A DNA stretch of 64,000 nucleotides, taken from NCBI GenBank assembly GCA_947044405.1, contig CAMRHE010000068.1:622001-686000 (forward strand). Direction: 5' to 3'. This DNA is from Leptodactylus fallax. Lineage: Eukaryota; Chordata; Amphibia; Anura; Leptodactylidae. The position numbers and the translations under genes are program-made. Below are positions 36,140 through 48,213 of the stretch, in pieces. How positions within the stretch are numbered: the stretch's first letter is position 1; the number at the start of each line of letters is the position of its first letter. The notes beneath the pieces are model-generated. The model was not told the DNA's origin and ran no database searches. It saw nothing but the letters and a program-made list of their open reading frames with translations.

Positions 36140-39100
36140 GTTGGGGGGGGGGGCAGGGTACGGTTCTCGCCCCTTTCCTCTTCACACTGTACACTGCTGA
36201 TTTTAGGTGCAACTCATCCAGCTGCTACCTACAGAAGTATTCTGACGACTCTGCAATAGTAGGCCTCATCACAGATGATGATGACAAGGAGTACAGAGAA
36301 CTGAACTGTTTTTTTGTGGACTGGTGCCACCGGAACCACCTGAAGATTAACGCGGGGAAGACCAAGGAGATGGTGGTGGACTTCCGCAAAGGCAGAAGCC
36401 CTCCTAAACCAGTGGACATCCTGGGGACGGGCATCGAGATTGTGAACACCTATAAGTACCTGGGTCTGCTCCTTAATAATAAACTGGACTGGGCAGATCA
36501 TATGGAGGCCCTGTACAGGAAGGGCCACAGCAGGCTCTACCTGCTTAGGAAACTGAGAGCCTTTGGAATCCGGGGGGCACTTCTTAGAACTTTCTTCAAC
36601 TCGGTAGTGGCATCAGCCATCTTCTTTGGAGTGGCCTGCTGGGGGAGCAGTATATCAACCAGGGACAGAAATAAACTTGACAAGCTGATTAGAAGGGCCA
36701 GCTCTGTCCTGGGGAGCCCACTGGACCCAGTGCAGGTGGTGGGTGACAGAAGGATACTGTCCGTGGTGAGCTCCATGCATAAGAAGAAGTCCCATCCCAT
36801 GCATGAGACTGTGATCGCGCTGAGCAGTACTGTCAGTGACCGACTGCTCCACCCTAGGTGTGAGAAGGAGCGCTATCGGAAGTCTTTCCTCCCCACCGCG
36901 GTTAGGCTGTACAACCAACACCGACCTAAGCGGAGATCATTACATACAGAGAACTGAAATATCTCTCTGCCTGTTAAATCCCCCCCCCCCCCTCTGCTAC
37001 GTCCTATCTGTCTGTCTGCTATTAATGTAATGCCTCTCACCTTGGAACATTCCTGTACATGTTGTATTTGTATTTGTATCTGCTTATCTTATCTTTGCTG
37101 CTGTAACACACTGAATTTCCCCACTGTGGGACTATTAAAGGACTATTATTATTATTATTACTTACTGCCACTGACGGACCCCTTTAAAGGGTAAAAAAAA
37201 AAAAAATGATACTCCCCTACCCCCAGTCCTCAGTTTGGGCGTCCCCCCACTCTCTCCGATCCTTGGACTGCTCAGGTCAATTCTGTAGCCAATCACTGGC
37301 CTTGGCGGTCAAATATCCGGTTCTGGTGACGTATCAGCCGTGATTGGCCGCAGTGGTCACCTGAGCCCCTGCACTGGCCAGAGGACTGGAGGGTACGGGG
37401 TACGTGCCAAGGACCAGAGGTTGTTTTGTTTTTTTAATTTTACCCCATTACCCGCCCCCAGTGATTTTTTTTATTTTTTTTTATTTACCCCAGAAAACCC
37501 TTTACCTTAATGGATTGCCTCAGGATCTGCTGCCGTATCTCCCCTCCCCATTAATATAATTAAGGGATCTGCACCCGGGTGTACATATAGCTGACCTATC
37601 CAGATCAGTGGGGTCCAACACTTCAATTGAATGGGAGCTGCAGTAACCAAGAATGGCCACTACACAGTGGATGGCGCTATCTCATTCTGTGTCCATGTAT
37701 AGTTTTGTTGTCGCAGCTTTTGATGGATCACTGGGGGAGCTGGGTATCGGACCCCTCCCCAAATCTGATATTGATGACCACTCCTCTGCCTAGATAACCC
37801 CTTTAATTTTTCTCTCTCTTCCAGTTGCAGTCTCCTGAACAGAAGATTTAACCAGCTGAGCAACCATGACCCTCTGTGGAAGTGGCCGTGCCGGAAATAC
37901 TGGCTGGTGTCCGAGTAAGTCATCGCAACGGAGCCTTAAAGGACAAGTTACATTAAAGCTGCCCAAAGCCGCCCCGGACCAGCCAACTATGTAATGTCTA
38001 TGGGGGTGCCTGACTCTCCCAAGTAGCAGCTGTCAGGGGGAAGAAGGATCTGACATGTTGGATTTCGGTGTTGCTGGGGGAAGTGTTTATGACCAGAATA
38101 CTAATAGTTAACCTCTTAAAGGGCACTAACATGGGGTTGGCCCCTGTGTACACTGATCTCCCATAAATCTGGTGATGGTGATGATTCTGATTTGTTTCCA
38201 GGGACAAGAAGACCCAGAAGAACCGCAATTGGAAAACGACCTTCATGGCATATTACCTGGACCTCGGGAGGTATATACACCACTACGCCAAGCTGAAGGC
38301 GGCCTGGGATGCCCTGAAGGCCTATCTGGGTGACCACTGCCCCCGAATGATCAGCTCTCTAAAAGGTATCTGACGCTGGTGCGCTTGGTATATTATGTCT
38401 TATACTGTAGTCACATCCAGAGCTGCATTCAAACCTTCACTGGTTCTAATAAATCTGCACGTGTAATATGCAGTGAATGGAGCCTAGTGTAAACACTACA
38501 TCCCATAATGCACTGCAGCAGACAATGCTTCTTTGAGACTGACCAGCCATAGTTGAACTGCAGAATTCTGAATGCAGCTCTGGATGTGAGTAGTGGAAAT
38601 AGGCTGTGACACAAGATGATCAGGCGTCCTAGTTACATGCGATTGTGGTTTGTGCAGCCGGCGTGCAGGAGGAGGATCTTAACGCCATAGAAGAAAGAAT
38701 TGGCGCCAGACTACCAGACGATTACCGCTGCTCCTTGCGCATTCACAATGGTCAGAAGCTTGTTGTACCCGGGTAAGAGCTGGCACATGGTGGCGCTGTG
38801 CCCAGTGTATTCTACTATAGCCCCTTATCCCAACCTCCTGTGCTTGCACCCCCAGCTTGATGGGCAGCATGGCGTTATCCAACCACTACCGGTCTGAGGA
38901 CTTGTTGGACATAGACACCGCAGCGGGCGGCTACCAGCGCAGGATCGGCCTCAACCAGTGCCTTCCAATCACCTTCTGCATCCACACTGGGCTCAGTCAG
39001 TACTTGGCTCTGGCTGACGTCGAGGGGAGGTGTCGCAATGAGATATTCTATCAGTGTCCGGTAAGGTCTGGTCGTGTCTCCTACAGCAAGGATAGTGAAG

Positions 39101-42100
39101 AGACTACAAGTCCCAGCATGCTTTGATCGTCTGCAGAATACATAGCATGCTGGGACTTCTTTGACTCTTTTAATACTTATGCGGTGAATTTAAAGGGGTT
39201 GATCAGGACCGAGCAAAGTTGGATACTGATGACCTATCCACAAGATAGGTCATCAGTATCAGCTCAGTCGGGGTCCAACGCCAAGACCCCGCGCCAATCA
39301 GCTGATTTGGCAGCCGGATTCTGTATACTAGGTATATGGCTATTCAAGTGAGCGGGGGCAGAGATGAAATTCCCAGCACCGCTGCCTCATTGTATGGACA
39401 GGAAGCTGTATACAGTGTACAGAGCCCTACACCATAGCGGTGGTACCAGGAACTGCAGCCCCGCTCCCATTCACTTGAATTCGAGCAGAGCCGTTTCGGG
39501 TTGTATACTTGGTATACGACTCCGACAGCTGATCAGCGTGGTCCAGGTGTCAGACCCCCCCCTCCCCCCACCGATCCTTTTAACTATACACAATAATCTT
39601 CATGGGACAACCCCTTTAATTGGGCAGATATTGATTTACAGGGTAGCGACCTCTTGGTGGTTTTAGAGTGCATTCACACGGTGCAGATAAAACTGCATCA
39701 CAATAAATTGCCTGCAGATATTGCTGCAATTTCTTACATTAATATTCCAGGTGACACATGTTTAATGAATGTGTTTACCTATAAAATAAACTGCATCAGA
39801 ACTGCGTGCAGTTTTTTTTACTGCATCGTGTGAATGCACACTTAGAGCTTTCCTTTAGTTTTCAGATTATTATGAAAAATGTGGGGTTTTTATCGTTTTT
39901 GGACACTCTGACATTTATTAGGAAATCTGTGACATTCTTATCGTAGATAATCAGACCTTTGATCTGTGTTTCAGGACCAGACGACACACAACCCTGCAGC
40001 TCTGGACATGTTTGTTACAGGTAGGATATGAGAGCGCTGGACAAAGGCCTTAAAGGGGTGATCTGGGAATAATAAAGCTTACTAGTACATTGCTATTATA
40101 CACCCCGGTCCTCCAGAGCCCCATTTATGACCTGTGCGACTCTGGGTCACATGACCAACTCCACTCTTCCTAATGGACCTGTACACAGAGTAGAGGGGAG
40201 AGGAGGCGTCAGTGGGAGGGGGAGCCCAAGGAATGAGCCTTCCGACCTCCTTAGTTTCCCACCGCATAGGTAATAATTAGGGTTCTGGGGTGTTTATTAG
40301 TAATACGGCTTAACCCGTGCAGGGAATGTACTAGTAAGTTTTATTACACCCCAGATAACCCCTTGAACCCTTTGATTGTAGCTTTGGCTCTGCTGGAGTT
40401 ATTTTAGTCATTGGGGTGACAGATCTGATTTGGCCATCTGTAGGGGACATTGGGATTGGACTGGTAACAATCCAGCCTGTTGAATCCTTCTTGCCCTGAG
40501 CCATTTGTCGGCCATGTTTCCCGGTTCCTCTGCACTGAACTTGCAGCATTATGCGATTGCAAGACAGTAGGACTGCGGTAGGTTTGAAGGACCAGCCTGG
40601 CGTGCATAGCCTTTCTCATAGCACGCCTATGCTAGTTGCTCCTCTTGGCCACTCATTTCCATTGCATTAGAGAGGCCATGACTTAAGAATTTAGTAGCTC
40701 AGCATGGTGCAGAACAAATGTATGTGTGCCGCCTGCTGCAGCTGTACCACGTGTATGGCTGGCACACGGGTGAGTAGCCATGGTCATGCCGGACTTTCTT
40801 TGGGGCAGTGCAGCAAGTGATCACTGAGGATCATCTGTGGCTGCACTACTGATGGTCCAGTGTTGCTGCAGATGGCCAGTGTGACTGCACTACTGAAGCC
40901 GGTCTTAGGTTAGGAGGCCAGTGATCTATGGGGCAGGACAGATTTCTGACAGGACCGTCACCTTTACCTCTTTCCTCTGTCTCAGGTACCTCTTTCACCC
41001 AGTGGTTTACAACGTATGTGCAGCATGTCGTCTCAGGTGACTATCCCATCATCAGGGACCAGATCTTCAGGTAGCGTGGACTGAACACATCCCTACCGTA
41101 GCGTCAGTGTGTACTTGCGTGTGTGTGACTGTGTATATGCATACGGTCAGATCTCTGCCTGCTGTCAGTGAATGGATGCATTTTGCTCTGAGATCCTATG
41201 TAAATGACACGGGGGTATAGCTCATTACAAGAGAGCGTTCTGTTAAGGTGCCCATACTTGTAGTGATAGTATACCGATATTGGGCAGTTATTGGTTAGCA
41301 TGTACTGGCACAGCCAAAAACCTACATTTAAAGCCCCACCAACTCCACTGTAAAACCACTTGCCTTATTGCCATGCAGTTTGCAGGGCGGGCACACTACC
41401 ACTGTATATGCGTAGCTGTCCATCTGTTGTGTCTGGTATTGTAGGTCAGCCCCATCTACTTCTACTAAACTGGACAGCCCCTCTAAGGTACTGTTTTTAC
41501 AATCTGCTACTCTCATCCATCATAGGGTGACAGCAACAGTAGTAGAGTGACGGACACAGACTGTGCCCTCTCCGTCTGTGTCCGTTCCCATTGACTACCT
41601 GAGTAATGGAGGAAAAAGTCCTTGTGTGCAGGTTTATTTCCTCCATCAGAAACATAAAAAAACATGATGGAAGAAAGTTTATTTCATGTTTTTCTACATG
41701 GAGGGGATCCATTTGCATCCTGTGATGGATGAGAGCAACGGACATTGAATAACGGTAGTGTGAACACACCCTAAGCCTCTAAATGTGTTAAAAAAATAAA
41801 TAAATAATTCTGTTCCCTGACTGCAAGCAGAGATTTTGAATCTGGTGAAGAATTGAACTACTAACCTTATATTTACATGGATTCGGTGACAATCCCTTGA
41901 TGTATTACTAGTGACAAATGCCAGTGGTCTGAAGTTGCACTGGTTCAAAATGTAATGCAAGTCTGGACCCAGCGGATGGCGCTCATAGTGCCTGCTCACT
42001 CCCAGAGTGGTGAATACTTGGACCTGACGCTTGAATAATGGACACTTATCTTACTGTGGTGCTGGCTGTGTACGGATCCTGGGCACCCTATTGCAGTGCT

Positions 42101-45100
42101 GGGACCCTCTTCCTGTATATATGTGATATAATAAAGGCCTCAATGTGTATTTTTTTTTTCTACTACCTCTACTTTGCGCCAGGTATGAGCATGACAAGGA
42201 CTGTGTGGCCACTACTGATGACATCACCATATCAGTCTCCACTTCCTTTCTGCCCGAGCTGAGCTCCATCCACCCTCCACATTACTTCTTCACCTACAGA
42301 ATCAGGTGGGTGCACGGCGCAGCACGTCACTGTATACCGCTATATGGTGGAAAGGCTTTTATTCTAGCTTTGCTCTTATCACATTTACTTTTGGATATTG
42401 TATTCGTCTCCCATTCTGTCCTCTGCGGCTGTGAATCTGCTTTGATGCTTCTGCCAAAATCTGCTATTGGTAGAGCAAAGGATCAGAGAGGTTGGGACTT
42501 AACCTGTTTAAGGCTGGGGTCACACATGGCGGTCCTTTGTGGAGATATCCCACAATGAACCCGCCAGTGACAAGAACTGTCTGGTCTTCGTTGCGGATTT
42601 TATCAGTGTCTAACCTTCTGCAAACTCTCAATGTGTGGCCCCAGCCTTTAGCTTTGGGTGCCATATATGCCTAGTAGTCACTTATCACCTCCCCTTAGCA
42701 TAGGGCACTGACTCCTCTGTCCACTTTTGGCTGGTTTTGAGTACTGCAGTGCAGCTCCCATTCGGCTAGAAACCCAGCAACTCATAGAAGACGACACATT
42801 TGGGGTTAATTTACACTTTCCCTTTTATTTCCCAGGATGGAGATGGCCAAAAATGCTTTGCCAGAGAAAGCGTGCCAGCTCGACAGCCGCTACTGGAGAA
42901 TCACAAATGCGAAGGGGAATGTGGAGGAGGTGCAAGGCCCCGGAGTAGTGGGTGAGTCACAGGGTTTACTGGGGTCACACGTAATATATAAGGTCATGTG
43001 CATGTGTCATATTTGGTATATGTGATAATAGTGCCCACGGATCACAGATGTCTCCCAATGCGGACTCAATGCATGTGAGAATTGAGAGGAGGGAAACTTG
43101 GCTCGGAGATGGGGAGATCTCTACCCATAACAGGATCATAGGGTGTCCTGGCGATCTGATGATGTGCACACCCCTGTAGGATGTATATATACAAGGCTTA
43201 CAATGATGAAAATGTGCAATGGCAGAATCAATAAGGTATATGGACAGACCGATCCTACAGAAGAGGAGAGCAGCGTCCATGTAGTGCCGCTGATCTCTGT
43301 ATGATGGTTTGGATGTAACGTAGATTCTGATGTATATGCAACAAGTCACGTTAGTGGAAGACATACTGGAGGACCCCCCAGGATTCTGTCATGGCCGTGG
43401 TTGCAGCGAGCTCATATCAGGTCTTGGTTTTATTCTTTCAGGAGATTACCCCCAGCTGAGGGCGGGTAGAGTATACGAGTACACCAGCTGCACTACATTC
43501 TCCACAACATCGGGGTATATGGAGGGGACTTATACATTCCACCGGCTGGACAAAAAAAGCGAGGTCTTCAATGTCACCATCCCACGCTTCCACATGAAGT
43601 GTCCCACATTTCGGGTGTCTGACGTTGCTACGGTAAGTGACACGCTGACTGCTGCTCGTTCCTTTGTTCTTCTGCTGTAGTGACAGCTGTCCTGGGTCGC
43701 CCTCCTTTGAGGGAAGCCATGAAGGGTTGTACACACTGGACTGATACATTGCAGTTTATCAGCAGCAGCAAAAAATGCATCAAATTCTGTAGTTCAGTAG
43801 AGGAATTGTGGTTTTTCCTTAAATTTTGCCCAATTGCATTGCACTGAAAATTTGCTGAATAAATTGATATTCTGTAGCTAAAATCAATTTTCAATGCAGA
43901 AATTTTCTTTGCAGCATGTGGGTGAGATTTAGTAAAATCTTTGCTGCTACTGTAATACGCGGCAGGTCTTCTGCATGCAGTTTCACGATGTAAAATCCGC
44001 AGCATATCTACCACATGTTATCAAACCGTAAAGCAGATTTCACAGCCCCCTAAGTGATGACTACCTGTTGTCTTCAGTGATGGCTGCCTAGCATCTTCTT
44101 AAAGAAATTTTCTAGACTTATCAGTTGATGACCGATCCTTAGGAGTGTAGATCAGCAGGGGTCTCTCTTTAAAAAGATTGCAGCGTTCACACAACACCAA
44201 GCACAGCGTTGTACATTGTACAGCTCAGCCTCATTCACTTGAGTGGGACTGAGCTGCGAACAGGCCATTTGACTGATGAATGTGGCGTCACATGGGCTGT
44301 GAAGCAAAAGCAGCGCTCACGGTGCATTGCAGCCGCTTCAAACAGCTGATCTGCGAGGGTACCAGATTAAATTAATAGATAAAGTCATCAGTTGATATGC
44401 CTGGAAAACCTGTTTAAGCCTTATTCACATGACAACGTAACATACATACAGTGCAGTTCATGTGCAGGCCATATTTCCTGGACTGATCATGGCCTTGTGA
44501 ATGGAACTCATTTCATCCTACTGAGTTATGCTGCAGTGAGTTCTCGCAAAGCCAGATCTGAACTGACATACAGCTGAGAGTTTGATACAGTAGCACACAG
44601 GCTATTCATAATGCACTATGATGCATTGACTTCCATTCATATGGCCATGGGTAATCCAGGAAATATGACCTAGACATGGACTGTTTCATGGATGGAACAC
44701 GCTCATGTGAATAAACCCTTATCTCTGCTCTGTTTGGGCATAGTTTTACTCTGTTACTACAGGTTAGCTGCACTGTTTTATGGCAGTCTACCGTAGCCTG
44801 AAAACCACTTCCTGTCTCATCTGTGAATCAGAATGCTGCTCCTTTCCTCTTATACTTTACTCAGTTGTAAGGTCTCCTTGTTACTGACTAAGGCTCCATG
44901 CACACAACTGAGTTTGCTTCTGATGAGCCGAGTTTGCAGCAGAACACACTCGGATGCCACTCAGAGTGACATCCGAGTGTATTCCATGATGCATTCACAT
45001 CTATTCCGATCCATTCTGTTCCATTGACACGAACTTGCTGTGTAATCCTCTACATCATCGGAATGGATAGAAAGCCCCTATAGAGGTGAGTGCATAATAG

Positions 45101-45683
45101 AATGGACTCCGAATGTCATCTCAGTGCATTCCACTGCAAACTCGGTCCTATGCACGGCAGAATTTGAGGCAGTCTTCCACCTCAAAATCCTCTAAAAAAA
45201 CAAAAACAAAACAACCCTGTAGGATCCATGGCAGAAATCCAATCCCAAGCCTCAGGTTTCTGCTTTTTGCACGTGATTAACCTCATAGACAGTGGGGCTC
45301 CCAAATATGATGCCTCGCACCACATTTTCCACGGTAACCTTGGCAAAATGGAGCAGGAGGCTTCTGTTTTTTTCGGCTCACTCAAGAAAGAAGCATCCGT
45401 CTCTGCCTCCTATTGAAAACAATGGGAGGCAGATTCATGACAGTTTTTGGAGAGGATTTTGAAGTGGATTCTGCTGTGTGAACATACCCTAAAGGAATAG
45501 CTTATCCACCTTCTCCTTCTCCTGCGTCTGACGACTCGTTTCTGTGATTTTCCCACACAGGAAGAGAGCTGCAATGATTGTTTTCTACACGACGACGACT
45601 CCACAGACACGGATGAATATGAAGAGAGGAGGCGAGTACTGGACATGCCAAACCCTCCTGTCCATTGCCCACGCTACACCTGA
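33394..45683 (+). CDS. FBXO3: F-box only protein 3 (FBXO3), 11 coding exons
   Basis: Substrate receptor of an SCF (SKP1-CUL1-F-box) ubiquitin ligase. Coding exons: 33,394-33,485; 37,825-37,914; 38,202-38,365; 38,658-38,772; 38,856-39,060; 39,975-40,020; 40,986-41,070; 42,183-42,305; 42,836-42,951; 43,442-43,632; 45,561-45,683. All junctions are GT/AG and in phase, giving 449 aa. The F-box (about 10-60: LADLPSDPLLLILSYLDFRD through NHDPLWKW) is split by intron 1. A SUKH/SMI1-like domain follows (about 118-245, including LPDDYRCSLRIHNGQKLVVP), then an ApaG domain (about 270-405, including RVYEYTSCTTFSTTSGYMEG). The tail is short and only mildly acidic (LHDDDSTDTDEYEERRRV), about 22 residues shorter than human FBXO3 (471 aa), whose tail has a long Glu/Asp run. 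Orthology is clear from near-identity in exons 5-10. Confidence 0.97.
34005..34530. repeat. 31-bp minisatellite in FBXO3 intron 1
   Basis: About 16 copies of a 31-bp unit starting gctgctgcagaacatcataa. Most are nearly identical, decaying at the 3' end (34,480-34,590), which suggests recent homogenisation. Confidence 0.95.
35295..35660. repeat. 32-33-bp minisatellite in FBXO3 intron 1
   Basis: About 11 copies of a unit starting ggcaatactgccgggggtgt, differing by one G in the G run and by variants of 'gtgccacct'. Several apparent 100-170-codon frames on both strands come from it. Confidence 0.95.
35905..36165. repeat. Extreme poly-G tract, possible assembly artefact
   Basis: About 250 bp almost entirely of G with sparse A, C and T, abutting the 5' side of a LINE fragment. 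A tract this long is unusual in vertebrate DNA and could be a real G repeat or base-calling/consensus failure. Poly-Gly and poly-Pro frames here are meaningless. Confidence 0.8.
36168..37160 (+). pseudogene. LINE (L2/Rex1/CR1-like) 3' fragment
   Basis: The C-terminal half of a non-LTR reverse transcriptase is open to the stop at 36,955-36,957. It begins near QGTVLAPFLFTLYTADF, then YSDDSAIVG (the catalytic motif with Ser for the usual Ala), HLKINAGKTKEMVVDFRKG and NTYKYLGLLL. The 3' UTR ends 'aatttccccactgtgggac' followed by (ATT)n, a terminus typical of fish and amphibian L2/Rex1-type LINEs. The 5' part (endonuclease and RT fingers) is missing. It lies in FBXO3 intron 1, same strand. Confidence 0.8.
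39190..39619. mobile_element. TTAA-type MITE in FBXO3 intron 5
   Basis: Starts TTAAAGGGGTTGATCAGGAC and ends CATGGGACAACCCCTTTAA. Contains the inner palindrome gatgacctatccacaagataggtcatc. Confidence 0.7.
39665..39845. mobile_element. Palindromic MITE in FBXO3 intron 5
   Basis: gagtgcattcacacggtgca on the left pairs with tgcatcgtgtgaatgcacac on the right. Inner arms include 'taaactgcatcacaataaa'. Confidence 0.65.
40050..40365. mobile_element. TTAA-type palindromic MITE in FBXO3 intron 6
   Basis: Left TTAAAGGGGTGATCTGGGAA pairs with right 'ccccagataaccccttgaa', and inner arms 'agcttactagtacattgc' and 'gaatgtactagtaagtt' also pair. Confidence 0.65.
42510..42655. mobile_element. Short MITE in FBXO3 intron 8
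   Basis: Left 'aaggctggggtcacacatg' and right 'aatgtgtggccccagcctt' are inverted ends about 145 bp apart. Confidence 0.65.
44099..44417. mobile_element. TTAA-type MITE, family A, in FBXO3 intron 10
   Basis: A diverged copy with TTAAAGAAATTTTCTAGACT and, at the other end, GCCTGGAAAACCTGTTTAA. The core 'tgagtgggactgagctgcga' is recognisable. Confidence 0.6.
44890..45490. mobile_element. MITE-like foldback repeats in FBXO3 intron 10
   Basis: Two adjoining foldback segments. One pairs aactgagtttgc...gcaaactcggt (44,907-45,150). The other ends 'gctgtgtgaacataccctaa', a frequent terminus of 'ttcacac'-type frog MITEs. Boundaries are approximate. Confidence 0.45.
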
Positions 45684-46275
45684 GCGCCACCCTCTGTCTT
45701 CTGCAGCCAGTGGCATCTTCCTGCCAGGATTCCTTTTTTTTGCGTTTTTCTGCTCTTGGCCGGGCTTTTTGCCTTCTGTCCGTGGCCTGTATCTACGCTG
45801 TGATGTCCTGTTTGCGTATCCTATACTCTGTCATTTACCACTATGGAGGGAGAAGTCGCCGGCGAGTACATGACAAGGCTTTTGGCATCCTGCGGCATTT
45901 CATCGGCTCGGATTCTGAGTTTGATCTTAGCAGCGGACGCAGCTTATTTTTTATAATTTATGTGCACACCCTTCTACAGCCGCGGTTGGTTATCTAGCGG
46001 TCTTCAACTGAGAGAGACTTGGCATCCAGACATTTTCTCTTTTCTAAGACTTTTCATTTTCAGGGGAGTTTATCTTGTGTGCAAAATGCTTGGCGATGAA
46101 GTGGATCGGGGAGGGGAAAGACTGTGATAGATATATGCATCAGCATGGCCCCCGCTCATTTATTTGGTTTTGTGAAGGCAGCCATTTTGTGGAATACGCC
46201 GTTTGGTAGGCTACTGCCCCCAATTCGAAATGTAGCTCCCTCTACAGGTAGTCAGGGGAGCTGCCTACACCCCAC
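45684..46275 (+). other. Probable FBXO3 3' UTR and flank
   Basis: Non-coding sequence after the FBXO3 stop. No AATAAA was seen before about 46,376, and that one lies in a palindromic repeat, so the transcript end is uncertain. Confidence 0.35.
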
Positions 46276-47075
46276 ATTGGGGTAGATTAATTAAAATAGT
46301 CTAAAAGCAAAATGGCCTTTGTTTCCCCTAGCAACCAATCACAGTGCAGCTTTCATTTAGTATTCTGCTCCTGAGAAATAAAAGCTGCGCTGTGATTGGT
46401 TGCTAAAGGAAACGAAGGCCATTTTGCTTTAAGACTATTTTAATAAATCTGCCCCAATGTGTAAGTTCACGTTGCTCATTCGTGCGTTTGGGAGACCATG
46501 TAAGGCTATGTTCACATCTATTGCAGATGTAGTCACGTGCAATGGGTAAAATAGCACAGTGTATGATGCTATTTTTTTCTGGCAAAGCAACAGACACCTT
46601 AGCGGCAATGGGGTCCATTAAACACCGCCATGGCGTCCATGAGATCGACAACGCCCCAACATATAAAGTACTGATAATAAAAAGGAGAGAAATCACCAAT
46701 AAATATGTAATTTATGAAATTGTCCTTGTTGCCCATAGCAACCAATCACAGCGCAGCTTTCATGTCTGCCAGTGCACTTGAAAAATGAAAGCTGTGCTGT
46801 GATTGATTGCTATGGGTGACAAAGATGGCCTTTCCTTTAGACTGTTTTCAGATATCTACCCCGTGGGTCAAAACTAAGACTGGGGCTTAAAAGGAGAAAA
46901 TTATTAAAAAGGTAAAATTTATGAAAACTGTGTAAAAGGAAAACCATCTTTGTTGCCCATAGCAACCAATCACAGCACAGCTTTCATTTTTCAAGTGCGC
47001 ATTTAGTCATGAAAGCTGCGCTGTGATTGGTTGCTAAGGGCAATTTTCCTTTTGGAGGCTTTCATCAATTTCCCA
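46276..47075. mobile_element. Three successive palindromic MITE copies
   Basis: Copies at about 46,276-46,458, 46,690-46,868 and 46,898-47,075 each contain 'agcaaccaatcacag' and an inverted 'ctgtgattggttgct' around a short 'gaaagctg' core. The first ends in an inverted 'attggggtagattaatt' / 'aataaatctgccccaat' pair. They are members of one family inserted side by side. Confidence 0.75.
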
Positions 47076-47089
47076 AACAGTCTGAACTG

Positions 47090-47097
47090 TATAAATA
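47090..47097 (+). promoter_or_regulatory. TATA-like box upstream of a small ORF
   Basis: TATAAATA lies 75 bp upstream of the ATG of the 77-codon frame, a spacing that would allow a short 5' UTR. Confidence 0.35.
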
Positions 47098-47172
47098 AGG
47101 CTGTACAGCCTTCACCCAGCTTTCCTAGACTCCAGACTGGCAACTGTAATCTACAGCAGTGACTGAGGAGGA

Positions 47173-47406
47173 ATGGGATATATAACTACCTATATAGGCA
47201 AATTATTGCTCAAGAACCGTGGAAAGCTGGGTAAAACCCCTGTGGCTGCCCTCACAGTCCTTCACTCAGCTTTCCCAGAATCTCAAGCAGCAAATATGCT
47301 TGGATACGCAGTGATCTATATTGCTAATGCTGCGTATTTATCTGTGATGGCTGTAAAGGAGGCAGCAGTGGGTGTCGCCAAAATATTCCAAAAATTGGTT
47401 ACGTAA
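47173..47406 (+). CDS. Orphan small ORF, 77 aa, hypothetical
   Basis: I do not recognise this protein. It begins MGYITTYIGKLLLKNRGKLG with a good Kozak context (G at -3 and +4). It is Ala/Val/Lys-rich, with a hydrophobic stretch LGYAVIYIANAAYLSVMAV, and ends VGVAKIFQKLVT. It is not part of a tandem repeat. A TATA-like box sits 75 bp upstream. The stretch 'cttcactcagctttccca' inside the ORF echoes 'cttcacccagctttccta' at about 47,110 in the leader, suggesting a local duplication. No introns or poly(A) signal were identified. It may be chance or part of an unknown repeat. Confidence 0.3.
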   Translation: MGYITTYIGKLLLKNRGKLGKTPVAALTVLHSAFPESQAANMLGYAVIYIANAAYLSVMAVKEAAVGVAKIFQKLVT

Positions 47407-48213
47407 AATTGAAAAAAATTGATGACAATTCAGAAATTTATGATTACAGTCCAAGAGAAGAAAACCATGGCTTCCTTCTTTCTAAAACAGCTCCACAGGG
47501 GTCCACAGGTTGTTTCTGGTACTGCAACTGATCCACATTCATTTCAAATTAGGTGAGTTGCAATACAAGACAGAACCTATTGACCAGGGAGGCGCTATTT
47601 GTTGAAGAAAGAGTCTGTGGACATCCACTATAAGGCCCAGTAATATAAGTAACAGTTCAGTCTGTTATTTGTGAATTGATTGTAAACAAATGGCTCTGCC
47701 CTCAAAATGGCTGCCTGTGTCGTACGTCGGACATGGCTGCGTGTCGCAGTGTGACCGCCCCCTTCCTCATATATGTTTTTAGTTTTGGATCTCATTGTTA
47801 GTAGTGTTATCTTGTATCAGAGCTGATCGGGCGGGGGCGGGGGGGGGTCCCCCCAATATAGATTCTTGCAACGTTTTCAGGGCAGTTAGTGTGACCCGTG
47901 TGCAGAAAACAGTGGTTTGGGATGGCGGAACAGAACAGTGTTTTTTTTTTCCCCCTGTATACGAATAATTTATAGAGTGTGTATATGTGTATACAGAATG
48001 TGTACGCGGATACAGACATGGGTGGTGTGAAGAAATGTGTGTAAGGCGTGAAAAAAAAACATGATAAACTGGGGTTACAGAAAGGTGCGGGTGGGCGTGT
48101 GTACTGTGTGTATGGCTCTGTACAGAATGCGGAGGTAACAGACAGGCGGATGGCGAGTATAAATATATTCTGTGTGTATGCCTGTGTAACAGTGGGCGTG
48201 TGATTTATCTAGA
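47407..48213. other. Intergenic DNA, no gene seen
   Basis: Includes a foldback-like stretch with cacagg/cctgtg motifs at about 47,480-47,640 and a short G run at 47,832. Nothing else was recognised. Confidence 0.35.

Noticed and set aside
35768..36259. Poly-glycine and poly-proline frames
   Set aside because: Produced by the poly-G tract. Only the LINE part downstream of about 36,168 is meaningful.
36168..36957. Functional reverse transcriptase gene
   Set aside because: Only the C-terminal part is present and it is cut off by the poly-G tract, so it is a truncated LINE copy.
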